From positions 2,728,001 through 2,792,000 of the forward strand of contig NZ_AP025503.1 in the NCBI RefSeq assembly GCF_024347575.1: a DNA stretch of 64,000 nucleotides. The letters are read 5' to 3'. The notes under the pieces were generated by a model. It was given only the letters and a program-made list of their open reading frames with translations, was not told the origin of the DNA and searched no databases. Each line of letters begins with the position of its first letter. The first letter of the stretch is position 1. Origin of the DNA: Vibrio pelagius. GTDB lineage: Bacteria > Pseudomonadota > Gammaproteobacteria > Enterobacterales > Vibrionaceae. Positions 19,278-29,417 of this stretch are shown in pieces. The position numbers and the translations under genes were made by a program.

Positions 19278-19312
19278 ATTCCCGACTACGCTCCTTCGTC
19301 GCTATCGGGAAT
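19278..19312. repeat. Short imperfect palindrome, probable dispersed intergenic repeat
   Basis: The 8-bp arms ATTCCCGA / TCGGGAAT enclose 19 bp rich in CTCCTTCG-type sequence. It sits in a gene-free stretch (19255-19461) that also contains a GAACGAGGAACGAG segment. These look like dispersed intergenic sequences, but repetition elsewhere cannot be shown from one window. Confidence 0.5.
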
Positions 19313-19461
19313 GACGGTAAATACTGTCATTTGTAATTGAAACACTAGCTTAACTTCGTCATCCTCAAGAACGAGGAACGAGTGAGTTGGGGATCTCTAA
19401 CCTACACCACAGCGAAGCGCTCTATAGGACGAAGTCCGTGCTCGCATCTCGCATCTTTCTT

Positions 19462-20382
19462 CTAAAAAATCGAGCGACCAATACGCTCTGAAAGCAGTTC
19501 GAGAGCCTTGGTGCCAGCCAATGAGTTGCCAGAAGGATCAAGCTCTGGAGACCACACAGCAATCGTCATCTCTCCCGGTACGATAGCGATGATGCCACCG
19601 CCGACACCAGATTTACCCGGCATACCAACGCGATATGCAAATTCACCAGCACCATCATACAAACCACAAGTCGCAAGCAATGCATTTAACTGTTTCGTTT
19701 GAGTTGGAGTAATCACCTGCTTCTTAGTCTGTACTGAAGTGCCTTTATTCGCTAGGTAACTAAAGGTCTTCGCTAAATCGACACAAGTCATTTTAAGCGC
19801 ACAAGCATGGAAGTAATTATTCAATACCGGAATCACTTCATTGTCGAAGTTACCAAATGAGCGCATCAAATAAGCAATCGCCGCATTGCGATCACTGTGC
19901 ATCATCTCAGAGGCGGCCACTATCTTGTCGTAAACAATATGCGTATCACCAGAGAGCTGACGTACAAACTCCAACAAACGCTGTCTTGGTGCAGATAGGC
20001 GACTGTGCAATAAATCTGAAACCACGATCGCACCCGCATTGATAAACGGATTACGTGGAATACCGTGTTCCATCTCTAACTGAATCATCGAGTTAAACGC
20101 TTGGCCGGAAGGCTCTTTGCCCACACGTTGCCAAATCTCTTCTGGCTTATAGAGCACCATAGCCAGTGTCAAACTAAGCGCCTTAGAGATTGACTGAATA
20201 GAGAACGCTTCTTCTGCATCACCTGCTTGGATCACCTCACCTTCATTGGTGTAAACGGCAATAGCAAGCTTTTGATTCGAAACTTTGGCCAGAGCCGGAA
20301 TGTAATCAGCCACTTTTCCTTGGCCAATCAAAGGGCGAACTTCTTCTAGAATCTCCGCCAAAATAGCTTGTGTCGGTTTCAT
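19462..20382 (-). CDS. glsA: Glutaminase
   Basis: Serine-dependent beta-lactamase-fold glutaminase that converts glutamine to glutamate and ammonia in the cytosol. The 306 residues carry the catalytic S-x-x-K pair in [13 protein letters not shown] (Ser64, Lys67), the [10 protein letters not shown] segment and the C-terminal [14 protein letters not shown] loop. No good ribosome site precedes the ATG. It stands alone, facing the hemW cluster, and its upstream region contains an inverted-repeat element. Confidence 0.95.
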   Translation of the reverse strand: MKPTQAILAEILEEVRPLIGQGKVADYIPALAKVSNQKLAIAVYTNEGEVIQAGDAEEAFSIQSISKALSLTLAMVLYKPEEIWQRVGKEPSGQAFNSMIQLEMEHGIPRNPFINAGAIVVSDLLHSRLSAPRQRLLEFVRQLSGDTHIVYDKIVAASEMMHSDRNAAIAYLMRSFGNFDNEVIPVLNNYFHACALKMTCVDLAKTFSYLANKGTSVQTKKQVITPTQTKQLNALLATCGLYDGAGEFAYRVGMPGKSGVGGGIIAIVPGEMTIAVWSPELDPSGNSLAGTKALELLSERIGRSIF

Positions 20383-20439
20383 GCTTGTGTACTTCTGTAT
20401 TGTTATTCTTGTAAGGCTGGCGTGTCACACCATTGATTT

Positions 20440-20601
20440 ATACCAATCACAGTAAGTAAGTGATCAAAAATAGCGCAGGAAAAAGGCTTGAGAACAAGGC
20501 AGCATTTTTCGATAAGTAGTTATTCTACAATCAAAAATTCTAACGCAGTTATCGAGCATTTTAACAATCTAGGGTGAGCAATTATTTACTACGATTGGTA
20601 T
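20440..20601. repeat. 162-bp intergenic element with terminal inverted repeats (MITE-like)
   Basis: The ends are a perfect 9-bp inverted repeat, ATACCAATC / GATTGGTAT, and the match extends imperfectly inward (CAGTAAGTAA against the inverted copy TAGTAAATAA). The inside has no open frame. It fills most of the glsA-trmB gap. Size and ends are those of a short non-autonomous repeat. No target duplication is evident. Confidence 0.7.
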
Positions 20602-20622
20602 TATTCATCAGCTAAGGACAAA

Positions 20623-20651
20623 AAAGCCAACATTACAATAATGTTGGCTTT
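20623..20651 (-). terminator. Terminator after trmB
   Basis: A perfect 13-bp stem with a 3-nt loop (arms start AAAGCCAACATTA), followed on the minus strand by Ts, lies 64 nt past the trmB stop. Confidence 0.87.
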
Positions 20652-20714
20652 AATCAATACTACAAAGTGTAGGGACAATTGCTCAGTAATTGAACTGACT
20701 CACTTTATTTTAAA

Positions 20715-21434
20715 TTACTTAGTACGTTTGTACTTAATATCCCATACGCCGTGGCCTAAACGGTGACCACGAGCTTCAAACTTAGTTAGTGGGCGATCAT
20801 CTGGGCGAGGAATGAAATCACCCTCTTCTGCGATATTCTCGAAGCCAGGAGCCGCGTTCATCACTTCGATCATGTGCTCTGCGTAGTTTTCCCAGTCAGT
20901 CGCCATGTGGAAGATACCTGTTTCAAGGTGTAGCTTCGCACGAACCATCTCAGCAAACTCAGCTTTAACAATACGACGCTTGTGGTGACGCGCTTTGTGC
21001 CACGGGTCTGGGAAGAATAGCTGTAGCGTATGAAGGCTGCTATCTGGGATCATGTGCTCGAACACTTCAACCGCATCGTGACACATCACGCGTAGGTTAG
21101 TTACGCCAGCATCGCGTGCAGTACCAAGACATGCACCAACACCTGGACTGTGAACTTCGATACCTAAAAAGTTTTTCTCTGGCGCATTCTTTGCCATTTC
21201 AACCAGTGATGCACCCATACCAAAGCCGATCTCTAGTACTACAGGGTTATCGTTACCGAAAACTTCTTTCCAATCTAGAAGTTCTGGGTTGTAGTCGATA
21301 CCCATAGTTGGCCAACACTCGTTCATCGCGTTCTCTTGGCCTTTGGTTAAGCGGCCTTCGCGGCGAACAAAGCTGCGGATCTTACGAACCAGTTTGCCGT
21401 CTTCAGTATATTCGTTAGTGGTCACTTCACTCAT
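20715..21434 (-). CDS. trmB: tRNA (guanine-N7)-methyltransferase
   Basis: SAM-dependent enzyme forming m7G46 in tRNA variable loops. The 239-residue protein shows the SAM-binding [17 protein letters not shown] near residue 65 and the TrmB signature [18 protein letters not shown]. The start at 21434 (MSEVTTNEY) matches family N-termini; an extra six codons upstream are unlikely. Divergent from mutY, 165 nt away, as in many Gammaproteobacteria. Confidence 0.96.
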   Translation of the reverse strand: MSEVTTNEYTEDGKLVRKIRSFVRREGRLTKGQENAMNECWPTMGIDYNPELLDWKEVFGNDNPVVLEIGFGMGASLVEMAKNAPEKNFLGIEVHSPGVGACLGTARDAGVTNLRVMCHDAVEVFEHMIPDSSLHTLQLFFPDPWHKARHHKRRIVKAEFAEMVRAKLHLETGIFHMATDWENYAEHMIEVMNAAPGFENIAEEGDFIPRPDDRPLTKFEARGHRLGHGVWDIKYKRTK

Positions 21435-21599
21435 TGATTTTTGCCTGCACATTGATTAATCAAAGCGGGGATTATCCAAAGAATTGCCGTCTGTGCAAGT
21501 CTTTCTGCTGATAAATTCCCACACAATTTGTCTGTTTTACATCCAACCACAAGTGTGGTGCAATTTCGTTTCTAATAATAGCAAAGCAATGAGCAAGTC

Positions 21600-22661
21600 G
21601 TGACTCCTTTCGCATCCGCCATATTAAAGTGGTATGACGCCTATGGGCGCAAAGAACTCCCATGGCAACAAAACAAAACCGCCTACTCCGTTTGGCTCTC
21701 TGAGATCATGCTCCAGCAGACGCAAGTCGCTACTGTGATCCCATATTACCAACGGTTTCTGGAGCGCTTTCCAACCGTTATCGATCTTGCCAATGCAGAG
21801 CAAGATGAAGTGTTACACCTTTGGACAGGCCTTGGTTACTACGCAAGAGCGCGTAACCTACACAAAGCCGCAAAGATTGTTGCCACTGAGTATGGTGGAG
21901 AGTTTCCAACCGACATTGAAGAGATGAACGCCCTACCCGGCATTGGACGCTCAACCGCTGCAGCCGTGCTGTCATCTGTCTATAAGCAGCCTCATGCGAT
22001 TTTAGACGGCAACGTAAAGCGAACCCTAGCTAGAAGCTTTGCCGTCGAAGGTTGGCCAGGACAGAAAAAGGTCGAAAATCAGCTTTGGGAACATGCTGAG
22101 TCAAATACTCCCAAACAAGATGTCGATAAGTACAACCAAGCTATGATGGATATGGGCGCTATGGTGTGTACTCGAAGCAAGCCGAAGTGCACCTTGTGTC
22201 CAATTGAATCGATGTGTGAGGCAAATAAGCTCGGCCGTCAGCTCGATTTTCCGGGTAAGAAGCCCAAGAAAGAGAAGCCTGTAAAAGAGACTTGGTTTGT
22301 GATTCTTTATCACGACAATCAGGTTTGGTTGGAACAACGACCGCAATCCGGCATCTGGGGAGGGCTATTCTGCTTCCCTCAACATGAAAATCAGGAGATT
22401 GAACACCAACTCGACATCCGCTCGATTGGTTCAGCTTCCATAGAAAACCAAGAGACTCTGATTGCGTTTAGGCATACCTTTAGCCATTACCACTTAGATA
22501 TCACCCCTGTCTTAGTAAAATTAGACAAACAACCAGATTTGATAATGGAAGGGACAAAGGGTCTCTGGTATAACTTATCAAAACCTGAAGAGATAGGCCT
22601 AGCTGCTCCTGTTAAACAGCTATTGGAAAGCCTAACCTTTGAATTAAACGATGACGTTTAA
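21600..22661 (+). CDS. mutY: Adenine DNA glycosylase MutY
   Basis: Removes adenine mispaired with 8-oxoguanine, preventing G:C to T:A transversions. The 353 residues have the catalytic Glu35 region [10 protein letters not shown], helix-hairpin-helix [13 protein letters not shown], Asp136 in LDGNVKR, the Fe-S cluster cysteines 190, 197, 200 and 206, and a NUDIX-like C-terminal domain reading 8-oxoG. The start is a GTG giving [18 protein letters not shown]; no in-frame ATG exists nearby. It is followed 28 nt later by yggX. Confidence 0.95.
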   Translation: MTPFASAILKWYDAYGRKELPWQQNKTAYSVWLSEIMLQQTQVATVIPYYQRFLERFPTVIDLANAEQDEVLHLWTGLGYYARARNLHKAAKIVATEYGGEFPTDIEEMNALPGIGRSTAAAVLSSVYKQPHAILDGNVKRTLARSFAVEGWPGQKKVENQLWEHAESNTPKQDVDKYNQAMMDMGAMVCTRSKPKCTLCPIESMCEANKLGRQLDFPGKKPKKEKPVKETWFVILYHDNQVWLEQRPQSGIWGGLFCFPQHENQEIEHQLDIRSIGSASIENQETLIAFRHTFSHYHLDITPVLVKLDKQPDLIMEGTKGLWYNLSKPEEIGLAAPVKQLLESLTFELNDDV

Positions 22662-22689
22662 ACAGACGAATACGACAAGAGGAACCATT

Positions 22690-22962
22690 ATGAGCCGCAC
22701 TGTATTTTGTGCTCGCCTACAGAAAGATGCTGAAGGCTTAGATTTTCAACTTTACCCAGGTGACTTAGGTAAGCGTATTTTCGACAATATTTCTAAAGAA
22801 GCATGGGCACAATGGCAAAGCAAACAGACCATGCTTATCAATGAGAAGAAGCTAAACATGATGGATCCTGAGCATAGAAAACTGCTTGAGACAGAAATGG
22901 TTAACTTCCTTTTCGAAGGTAAAGATGTCGTGATTGATGGCTACACACCACCAAGCGAATAA
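22690..22962 (+). CDS. yggX: Fe(II)-trafficking / oxidative damage protection protein YggX
   Basis: A 90-residue protein linked to protection of Fe-S enzymes against superoxide, possibly by iron trafficking. [20 protein letters not shown] and the C-terminal [16 protein letters not shown] are diagnostic; Cys7 is the conserved cysteine. The ATG at 22690 has AGAGGA upstream. mutY-yggX-mltC is a conserved order. YggX supports Fe-S proteins such as MutY, which may explain the linkage (inference). Confidence 0.95.
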   Translation: MSRTVFCARLQKDAEGLDFQLYPGDLGKRIFDNISKEAWAQWQSKQTMLINEKKLNMMDPEHRKLLETEMVNFLFEGKDVVIDGYTPPSE

Positions 22963-22985
22963 GGCATTTATTTACACCAAGTTTA

Positions 22986-23018
22986 ATGACATCATAGCTC
23001 GCGCTGTGATGTCATTTT
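22986..23018 (+). terminator. Hairpin terminator between yggX and mltC
   Basis: The 9-bp arms ATGACATCA / TGATGTCAT, with extra inner AGC/GCT pairing, are followed by five Ts. It ends only 14 nt before mltC, so mltC may be transcribed by readthrough. Confidence 0.75.
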
Positions 23019-23031
23019 TGTATGAGGATCT

Positions 23032-24165
23032 ATGAAAAAGCTGAGTTACTTCCTAGCGGTAATGCTACTTACCGGTTGTAGCCGAGAGTTCATTGAGAGC
23101 ATTTATGACGTCAACTATGAACCGACCAACCGTTTTGCAAGCAACCTAGCCGAGCTACCAGGTCAATTTGAGAAAGATACTGGTGCACTCGATGCTCTGA
23201 TCAACAGCTTCTCGGGTAACATTCAAAAACGTTGGGGTAGCAGTGAAGTAAAGATTGCAGGTAAAAGTAACTATGTGAAATACATAGACAATTACTTGAG
23301 CCGTTCAGAAGTAAACTTCTCTAAAGGTCTAATTACCGTCGAGACAGTTGCATCGACGGAGCCCAAAAAACACCTAAAAGATGCCATCATGACAACCTTG
23401 CTGACACCCGATGATCCAGCAAGTGTCGATCTCTTCTCCTCCAAAAGCATCAAGCTAGAGGGCCAACCGTTCCTCTATAACCAAGTTGTTGATCAAGACA
23501 AAAAGCCCATTCAGTGGACTTGGCGCGCCAATCGATTTGCTGATTACTTAATAGCAAACAACCTAAAAACCAAGAACGTTGACTTCAAAAAAGCCTACTA
23601 CGTTGAGATCCCGATGGTGGCTGATCACGCGAGTATGCGTAGCTATAAATACGCAGACATCGTTCAACGCGCATCAAAGCGCTATGACATCCCAGAAGAT
23701 CTTATCTACGCCATCATCAAAACTGAGAGTAGCTTTAACCCCTACGCCGTCAGTTGGGCTAACGCCTATGGTTTGATGCAGGTCGTGCCTAAGACGGCTG
23801 GCCGCGATGTCTTTCAACTGGTGAAAAATAAATCGGGTGAGCCTAGCCCTGAATATTTATTTAATCCAGAAAACAACATTGATGCAGGTACTGCGTATTT
23901 CTACATTCTTAAAAATCGCTACTTAAAAGACATCCGACACCCAACCACTTTGGAGTACAGCATGATCTCTGCATACAACGGAGGCACGGGAGGAGTGTTA
24001 AATACCTTTAGTCGTGATAGAAAACGCGCCATGAATGACCTTAACTCCCTGCAACCTAATCAAGTTTATTGGGCATTAACCAAAAAGCATCCCAACAAAG
24101 AGTCGCGTAGATACTTAGAAAAAGTAACAAAATTCAAAAAAGAGTTTAACCAAGGCAAAACCTAA
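23032..24165 (+). CDS. mltC: Membrane-bound lytic murein transglycosylase C
   Basis: Outer-membrane lipoprotein that cleaves peptidoglycan glycan strands to 1,6-anhydro products. The signal peptide ends in the lipobox LLTGC with the lipid Cys at 16. A DUF3393-type N-terminal domain is followed by the SLT domain with catalytic Glu232 in IIKTESSFNPYAVS, then YGLMQVVPKTAGRDV and SMISAYNGGTGGV. The 377 residues are slightly longer than E. coli MltC. Confidence 0.95.
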   Translation: MKKLSYFLAVMLLTGCSREFIESIYDVNYEPTNRFASNLAELPGQFEKDTGALDALINSFSGNIQKRWGSSEVKIAGKSNYVKYIDNYLSRSEVNFSKGLITVETVASTEPKKHLKDAIMTTLLTPDDPASVDLFSSKSIKLEGQPFLYNQVVDQDKKPIQWTWRANRFADYLIANNLKTKNVDFKKAYYVEIPMVADHASMRSYKYADIVQRASKRYDIPEDLIYAIIKTESSFNPYAVSWANAYGLMQVVPKTAGRDVFQLVKNKSGEPSPEYLFNPENNIDAGTAYFYILKNRYLKDIRHPTTLEYSMISAYNGGTGGVLNTFSRDRKRAMNDLNSLQPNQVYWALTKKHPNKESRRYLEKVTKFKKEFNQGKT

Positions 24166-24228
24166 CCCTCACTTTTGAATAAAAAAACAACTAACGAACG
24201 TTTTTTTTAATTATTTTGAAAAAAGGTG

Positions 24229-24257
24229 TTGACGGTTATGCAGAAAATCCGTTTAAT
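24229..24257 (+). promoter_or_regulatory. Promoter of tRNA array 1
   Basis: TTGACG and TTTAAT are spaced 17 bp, followed by a GC-rich AGCGCTCCG segment before the first tRNA, as in stringently controlled stable-RNA promoters. An A/T-rich tract lies upstream. Confidence 0.82.
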
Positions 24258-24268
24258 AGCGCTCCGTT

Positions 24269-24344
24269 GCCCGGATAGCTCAGTCGGTAGAGCAGAGGAT
24301 TGAAAATCCTCGTGTCGGTGGTTCGATTCCGCCTCCGGGCACCA
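24269..24344 (+). tRNA. tRNA-Phe (GAA), GCCCGGA acceptor type
   Basis: A 76-nt cloverleaf with GAA in the loop of AGGATTGAAAATCCT, acceptor stem GCCCGGA/TCCGGGC and an encoded CCA. First gene of array 1. Its acceptor stem differs from the other two Phe genes in the array. Confidence 0.97.
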
Positions 24345-24419
24345 CAATTTGATTTGTTGGTGTCAACGCTTTTTAACAGGAAGCATTAGCACGGACAAAA
24401 GCACAAAGAATATTAGTGT

Positions 24420-24495
<76 letters not shown>

Positions 24496-24502
24496 TTCTT
24501 TT

Positions 24503-24578
24503 GCCTCGATAGCTCAGTCGGTAGAGCAGAGGATTGAAAATCCTCGTGTCGGTGGTTCGATTCCGCCTCGAGGCACCA
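24503..24578 (+). tRNA. tRNA-Phe (GAA), GCCTCGA acceptor type
   Basis: Same body as the first Phe gene, but acceptor pairs 4-69 and 5-68 are changed on both sides (GCCTCGA/TCGAGGC), preserving pairing. CCA encoded; only 7 nt after tRNA-Thr. Confidence 0.96.
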
Positions 24579-24633
24579 TTATTTGGTGCTTAACAGATAA
24601 TGGTCTTTAAGACCTGATGTTGACACAAATAAT

Positions 24634-24709
24634 TCCCCCTTAGTTCAGTTGGTAGAACGGCGGACTGTTAATCCGTATGTCGCAGGTTCGAGTCCCGCAG
24701 GGGGAGCCA
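24634..24709 (+). tRNA. tRNA-Asn (GTT)
   Basis: 76 nt, acceptor TCCCCCT/AGGGGGA, anticodon GTT in GCGGACTGTTAATCCGT, CCA encoded. Confidence 0.97.
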
Positions 24710-24780
24710 TATACAATTGAAATGATTGATATCATTTCATATAAAATGAAGAGTAACGTCTTCAGTAAAAGATATAGTGT

Positions 24781-24856
<76 letters not shown>

Positions 24857-24863
24857 TTCTTTT

Positions 24864-24939
24864 GCCTCGATAGCTCAGTCGGTAGAGCAGAGGATTGAAA
24901 ATCCTCGTGTCGGTGGTTCGATTCCGCCTCGAGGCACCA
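24864..24939 (+). tRNA. tRNA-Phe (GAA), second GCCTCGA copy
   Basis: Identical to the gene 361 bp upstream, with the same 7-nt spacer after tRNA-Thr. Confidence 0.96.
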
Positions 24940-24994
24940 TTATTTGGTGGTTAACAAACAGTGGTCTTTAAGACCTGATGTTGACACAAATAAT

Positions 24995-25070
24995 TCCCCC
25001 TTAGTTCAGTTGGTAGAACGGCGGACTGTTAATCCGTATGTCGCAGGTTCGAGTCCCGCAGGGGGAGCCA
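24995..25070 (+). tRNA. tRNA-Asn (GTT), second copy
   Basis: Identical to the gene 361 bp upstream; last gene of array 1 and followed by a terminator. Confidence 0.97.
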
Positions 25071-25078
25071 TTTTAGAG

Positions 25079-25106
25079 AAAGCCTCATCACATGATGAGG
25101 CTTTTT
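25079..25106 (+). terminator. Terminator of tRNA array 1
   Basis: A 12-bp stem (AAAGCCTCATCA / TGATGAGGCTTT) with T run, 8 nt after the last tRNA. A near copy follows array 2. Confidence 0.9.
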
Positions 25107-25480
25107 CGTATCTAACGCTCCTGCTTTGTGCCAAAGCAATGTCTCAGTCGAACCGTCCTAGTTTGAGCTTTTTTAATAGCCCTCTTTTTGATACAAGCTA
25201 TCAAGCACATCTTTTTTGCCACTCAGAGATTCACCCTTTCAAACGAAAACCTATACAACACATCAATACAACCGTTCTTTAGCACTACTGACAAGCTTCA
25301 TCCTTGCTCACAAAACAATCAGCCGCTTACATTTACGATACAAAACGACACATCATTACTTTTTTTGCGTCGTAAATTTAATCTCTATCATACTTTCATA
25401 TTTTTCCGATATCTGCCCTACACCACTTAGATTACTATCCGGTGAAACAGCTCGATTATTTTTATGCTGTGTGAGGAAAC
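25107..25480 (+). other. Gene-free stretch upstream of the chemoreceptor gene
   Basis: The first 34 nt belong to a 70-bp segment repeated after array 2. The rest is A/T-rich and pyrimidine-biased, with short open frames in several phases that lack ribosome sites. I see no convincing gene; the promoter of the chemoreceptor must lie here. Confidence 0.6.
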
Positions 25481-27106
25481 GTGAAATTAAAAACGCAAGC
25501 TTACATCTTATCTGCAATCATTTTGGTTGCCCTGTTAGCACTAACAGCCACTGGCCTTTGGACACTAAGAGTCGCCAGTAATATTGACAATAAAGCTCGT
25601 GTTACAGAGCTATTTAAGAGTGCCTACAGCATTCTCACAGAAGTGGAGAAAATGGCGATTGATGGCACCCTAGAAGAAGAGCAAGCTAAACAACTAGCAA
25701 CACGCCTGTTACGCAGCAACATATATAAAAACAACGAATATGTGTATGTTGCAGACGAGAACATGACCTTTTTGGCAACGCCACTTGATCCCCAGCTACA
25801 TGGAACCAGCTTTAATGACTTTAAAGATGGTGATGGCAATAGCGTTGGTCAACTTATCCAAAGAGTTATTGGCGATCGCACCGGACAGATTGTTGAATAC
25901 ACTTGGACTCAAAAACAGCCCGATGGAACCATTGAAGAGAAGCTGTCTATCGCAGAAAAGACACCACACTGGGGGTGGATTGTCGGTACAGGCATCGGTT
26001 TCAACGAGGTTAATGCTCGTTTCTGGTCAACAGCTCAATGGCAACTATTGCTCTGCTTGGCTATCGCAGGGGCAATCCTGTCCAGTTTAGTCTTCTCAAT
26101 CAAACGTATGCTTGCCCTGCTAGGCGGTGAACCTAAAGATGTAAGAGCCGCTGTACAAGCTGTAGCGCAAGGTAAGATCCAAACATCATTCGATACCAAG
26201 CCAGAAGACGGCAGCATCTATCACGCAGTGCAGCAGATGAGTCAGTCACTGGCTGAGTTGGTTTCAAACTTGAATGCCTCTATGCTAGCGCTCCGTGGTG
26301 AGCTTCAGCACGTAGAAGACCGTGCAGGCTCGATAGCTCAGCTGACTGAAACTCAGCAGCAATCAACAGAAATGATCGCAACAGCAATGACTGAAATGGC
26401 GTCGTCTGCAAACAACGTCGCTGATTCAGCAGGCGATACAGCGCGTAACACCGACGAAGCGGACAAACAGAGTCAACATACCCAACGCCTCATCCATAAC
26501 ACGGTAGACAACATCCAGGGGCTTGCTGGCCAGCTCAATACAGCTAGCGAAGCGGTTGCTAATTTGGACAACGATGTAAACAACATCGTTAAAGTACTAG
26601 ACGTAATTGGTGACATCGCAGAGCAAACTAACCTACTCGCTCTCAATGCTGCGATTGAAGCCGCACGTGCTGGTGAACAAGGCCGAGGATTTGCTGTTGT
26701 CGCAGACGAAGTTCGCAACCTAGCTGGCCGAACGCAAGACAGCACCAAAGAGATTCAGTTGATGATTAACAATCTTCAAGAAGGCTCTCGCAATGCCATT
26801 CAGACAATGGAAGTCTGTGCTGAAACAAGTCAAAGCACAGTAACAGAGTCTCAGAACGCATCAGAAGCCTTACAACAGATTGTGATTGCACTTGAGTCTA
26901 TCTCTTCAATGAGTCATCAAATTGCGACAGCTGCAGCCGAGCAGACTCAAGTGAGCGACGACATATCTAAGCGCATCAATATGATCGAAGAGAGTGGCAA
27001 TCAATTGAGTAGCGTGGTGACTGAAAGCCATAACAGCACTCAAACTCTAGCCTCACTTTCTAATGAACTTGAAGCCTGGGTTAATCGTTTTGAAGTAAAA
27101 CACTAA
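25481..27106 (+). CDS. Methyl-accepting chemotaxis protein, single-Cache type
   Basis: A 541-residue transmembrane chemoreceptor. TM1 is near residues 8-28, a periplasmic sCache_2-like ligand domain spans about 35-185 ([22 protein letters not shown] and GWIVGTGI are typical), and TM2 is near 187-207. A HAMP-like linker leads to the cytoplasmic signalling domain, whose hairpin tip reads [20 protein letters not shown] and [14 protein letters not shown]. It signals to CheA/CheW. The start is GTG, preceded by AGGA. The gene lies between two tRNA arrays. The ligand cannot be told from sequence. Confidence 0.94.
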   Translation: MKLKTQAYILSAIILVALLALTATGLWTLRVASNIDNKARVTELFKSAYSILTEVEKMAIDGTLEEEQAKQLATRLLRSNIYKNNEYVYVADENMTFLATPLDPQLHGTSFNDFKDGDGNSVGQLIQRVIGDRTGQIVEYTWTQKQPDGTIEEKLSIAEKTPHWGWIVGTGIGFNEVNARFWSTAQWQLLLCLAIAGAILSSLVFSIKRMLALLGGEPKDVRAAVQAVAQGKIQTSFDTKPEDGSIYHAVQQMSQSLAELVSNLNASMLALRGELQHVEDRAGSIAQLTETQQQSTEMIATAMTEMASSANNVADSAGDTARNTDEADKQSQHTQRLIHNTVDNIQGLAGQLNTASEAVANLDNDVNNIVKVLDVIGDIAEQTNLLALNAAIEAARAGEQGRGFAVVADEVRNLAGRTQDSTKEIQLMINNLQEGSRNAIQTMEVCAETSQSTVTESQNASEALQQIVIALESISSMSHQIATAAAEQTQVSDDISKRINMIEESGNQLSSVVTESHNSTQTLASLSNELEAWVNRFEVKH

Positions 27107-27130
27107 CTCACCATTCATTTGACTGACTAA

Positions 27131-27158
27131 AAAAGCACGTTTTCATACGTGCTTTTTT
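27131..27158 (+). terminator. Terminator of the chemoreceptor gene
   Basis: A 10-bp stem (AAAAGCACGT / ACGTGCTTTT, 6-nt loop) running into eight Ts. Confidence 0.9.
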
Positions 27159-27303
27159 TTATTTAACCACTTTTTACGAGAGTTTAGACTCATACTGCAT
27201 CTGGTTTAGCGCATGCTAGGCCTAGGTTTTTCGTACAAAATGGATAAAAACACCCCACTAAGTATAGAAAAACATCAAACAATACTTTTTTTGCAATTTA
27301 GTG

Positions 27304-27332
27304 TTGACCCAGAACCGGAAAACACGTTTAAT
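27304..27332 (+). promoter_or_regulatory. Promoter of tRNA array 2
   Basis: TTGACC and TTTAAT with 17-bp spacing, 10 nt before the first tRNA. Same layout as the array 1 promoter. Confidence 0.8.
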
Positions 27333-27342
27333 ACACCTCGTC

Positions 27343-27418
27343 GCCCGGATAGCTCAGTCGGTAGAGCAGAGGATTGAAAATCCTCGTGTCGGTGGTTCGA
27401 TTCCGCCTCCGGGCACCA
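27343..27418 (+). tRNA. tRNA-Phe (GAA), GCCCGGA acceptor type
   Basis: Identical to the first gene of array 1, CCA encoded. Confidence 0.97.
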
Positions 27419-27476
27419 CAATTTATTTGTTGGTGTCTATAAGACAACAGCAGTAAAGCACGAAGAAATTATCAGT

Positions 27477-27552
<76 letters not shown>

Positions 27553-27576
27553 TTTCTTTCAAGCTTTAAGAATAAT

Positions 27577-27652
27577 TCCCCCTTAGTTCAGTTGGTAGAA
27601 CGGCGGACTGTTAATCCGTATGTCGCAGGTTCGAGTCCCGCAGGGGGAGCCA
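27577..27652 (+). tRNA. tRNA-Asn (GTT)
   Basis: 76 nt, identical to the Asn genes of array 1; the Phe gene found between Thr and Asn there is absent here. Confidence 0.97.
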
Positions 27653-27662
27653 CATTTAGTGT

Positions 27663-27738
<76 letters not shown>

Positions 27739-27774
27739 TTTATATTATTGAGAAGATTTGTCTTCTTAAATAAT

Positions 27775-27850
27775 TCCCCCTTAGTTCAGTTGGTAGAACG
27801 GCGGACTGTTAATCCGTATGTCGCAGGTTCGAGTCCCGCAGGGGGAGCCA
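27775..27850 (+). tRNA. tRNA-Asn (GTT)
   Basis: Last gene of array 2, followed by the same kind of terminator as array 1. Confidence 0.97.
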
Positions 27851-27920
27851 TTTTAGAGAAAGCCTCATCACACGATGAGGCTTTTTCGTATCTAATGCTC
27901 CTGCTTTATGCCAAAGCAAT
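27851..27920 (+). repeat. 70-bp direct repeat of the segment after tRNA array 1
   Basis: Bases 27851-27920 match 25071-25140 with three substitutions and no gaps; the match stops abruptly at CAAAGCAAT. It shows that the two arrays share common ancestry including their terminators. Between it and the next gene (to 28166) I see no gene. Confidence 0.9.
27859..27886 (+). terminator. Terminator of tRNA array 2
   Basis: An 11-bp stem (AAAGCCTCATC / GATGAGGCTTT) with T run. It differs from the array 1 terminator by one loop base. Confidence 0.9.
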
Positions 27921-28166
27921 TCCACCGTTCAGTTACCGAATAGCCTAACCTGTCACACTCTCCATAGTATTAAATATCTCACAAACTCAGCCTGTTGCTT
28001 TCGTTATCTACTGCCTTCGTATATATTGGTCAAAGCGTTACCTGCGCTTCCTACTCGCGGAAAGAGTTAAACTCAAGGCCATCAAACTTCTCCCTCTTGG
28101 GAAACTACAATTTGATTTACCTTCTCTTCTGATCAGCGAGTGCAGAAGTTACGAGATGGTGAATAT

Positions 28167-29417
28167 ATGAATGCTTTTTCTCTCAACCTGACATACCTAA
28201 AAAAACACGCGAAATCTCGACTAAAACGAATCAGGTCGGGCTCAGTCGAAGACTTACGTTGGTTAGTCGCTCTACATCCTCAGCCTCTCCTATCTGCTGA
28301 TAGCGTTAAGTTGGCAGACGTACATTTAGCATTAGCACGAGAGCTAGGGGTAAGTAGCTGGAGTAAGTTGTTATCTCATATTGATAGCCTGGACCGAAAT
28401 AAAAGTTCAGATGGCGCTCCTCTACCTGCTTTAGACAATGACTTACAAACCCTACATGTACGTTGCGGTCATGATATACAGCCAACATTAGAACAAGCAG
28501 GATTCAATGGAGAGTTCCTCCCATACATAGAACCACTATGTATCGGCCCTTTATTTTTGGATGAGGAGACGCTTTCAGAGAACAGAGCAGAATATGTCTC
28601 TGATCGACTCCTATCTGAGATGAAAGAGGTAGAAAAGTCGCTTGAGCAAATAAAGTCTGAAGCGAAACAAGCGACGAGTAAACTCTTAGATAATGACTAT
28701 CAACGTATTGTTTTATGGGTTGAACACGACAACTACGATCAATTGATGCTGATTAGATCTTTGTATCTACTTTCATACCAAAATATTACTAAGGTAGAGA
28801 TTATCGAGGTGAGTACCTTCCCTGGTAGAGAAAGGTTCATCGGTTTAGGTCAACTACCTCCTGAAGCACTGCGTGCACTCTGGAATAGTAGAAAAAAAGT
28901 ATCTGTAGAGCATATAACGGTAGCAACAGAATTATGGCAAGCTTTCTGTTCAAAGAGCCCTTTAAAGCTAGTCGAGTACTACCACAAAGTAGACCAAGGC
29001 CTTTTCCCTAATATTAGAGCAGTAATATTTAGACACTTACAGGAACTCCCCCACATAGACTCAAAGCATGGGTTAGTGGAACGCCTGACTATAGATATCT
29101 TAAAAAATGAAGAAGAGGGCCTAGAATTCAATGAACTGTTTAAACGCTATATGAAGCTAGAGCCTTTAGTATATTTAGGGGACCTCATGTTTTGGGCTCT
29201 CATTAAACCGTTAACTGAGGGCCCTGAGCCCATCTTGCAAGCCCAAAAGTCAGAGAGCAGAGATTGGTATAACAACCACATATCCCTCTCTAGCCCTGCC
29301 TACAATAGACGTAGTGAGATTGCAGACAAGTGGGTTGGCGGCATTCACCTTACCCCTAACAACTTTTGGAGTTGGGATCATCATGACTTAGCGACGCTCT
29401 CGCATCGGATTAAATAA
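28167..29417 (+). CDS. DUF1835-like protein with C-terminal DUF3658-like end, function unknown
   Basis: A 416-residue soluble protein. Residues about 10-65 read like the short helical SVEDLRWLVALHP and LALARELGVSSWSKLLSHI motifs found ahead of DUF1835 domains. LHVRCGHDIQPTLEQAGF near residue 94 is the DUF1835 start, and the C-terminus (KWVGGIHLTPNNFWSWDHHD) resembles DUF3658. The start ATG at 28167 has only a weak ribosome site. The last codons and stop lie in sequence resembling the rrn terminator (see findings). A/T content and isolation next to tRNA genes suggest acquisition; that is inference. Confidence 0.72.
   Translation: MNAFSLNLTYLKKHAKSRLKRIRSGSVEDLRWLVALHPQPLLSADSVKLADVHLALARELGVSSWSKLLSHIDSLDRNKSSDGAPLPALDNDLQTLHVRCGHDIQPTLEQAGFNGEFLPYIEPLCIGPLFLDEETLSENRAEYVSDRLLSEMKEVEKSLEQIKSEAKQATSKLLDNDYQRIVLWVEHDNYDQLMLIRSLYLLSYQNITKVEIIEVSTFPGRERFIGLGQLPPEALRALWNSRKKVSVEHITVATELWQAFCSKSPLKLVEYYHKVDQGLFPNIRAVIFRHLQELPHIDSKHGLVERLTIDILKNEEEGLEFNELFKRYMKLEPLVYLGDLMFWALIKPLTEGPEPILQAQKSESRDWYNNHISLSSPAYNRRSEIADKWVGGIHLTPNNFWSWDHHDLATLSHRIK

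Noticed and set aside
24718..24739. TGAAATGAT / ATCATTTCA dyad in a tRNA spacer as a regulatory site
   Set aside because: Lies inside a transcribed tRNA spacer, most simply an RNA processing hairpin; no regulator suggested.
24944..25282. Open frame overlapping tRNA-Asn, with a near copy at 27748-27948
   Set aside because: The shared peptide (SPLVQLVERRTVNPYVAGS) is simply the translation of the tRNA-Asn gene and its terminator. It is a common false gene call.
25188..25581. Overlapping short frames upstream of the chemoreceptor
   Set aside because: No ribosome sites, skewed composition, two phases open at once, and one overlaps the chemoreceptor start.
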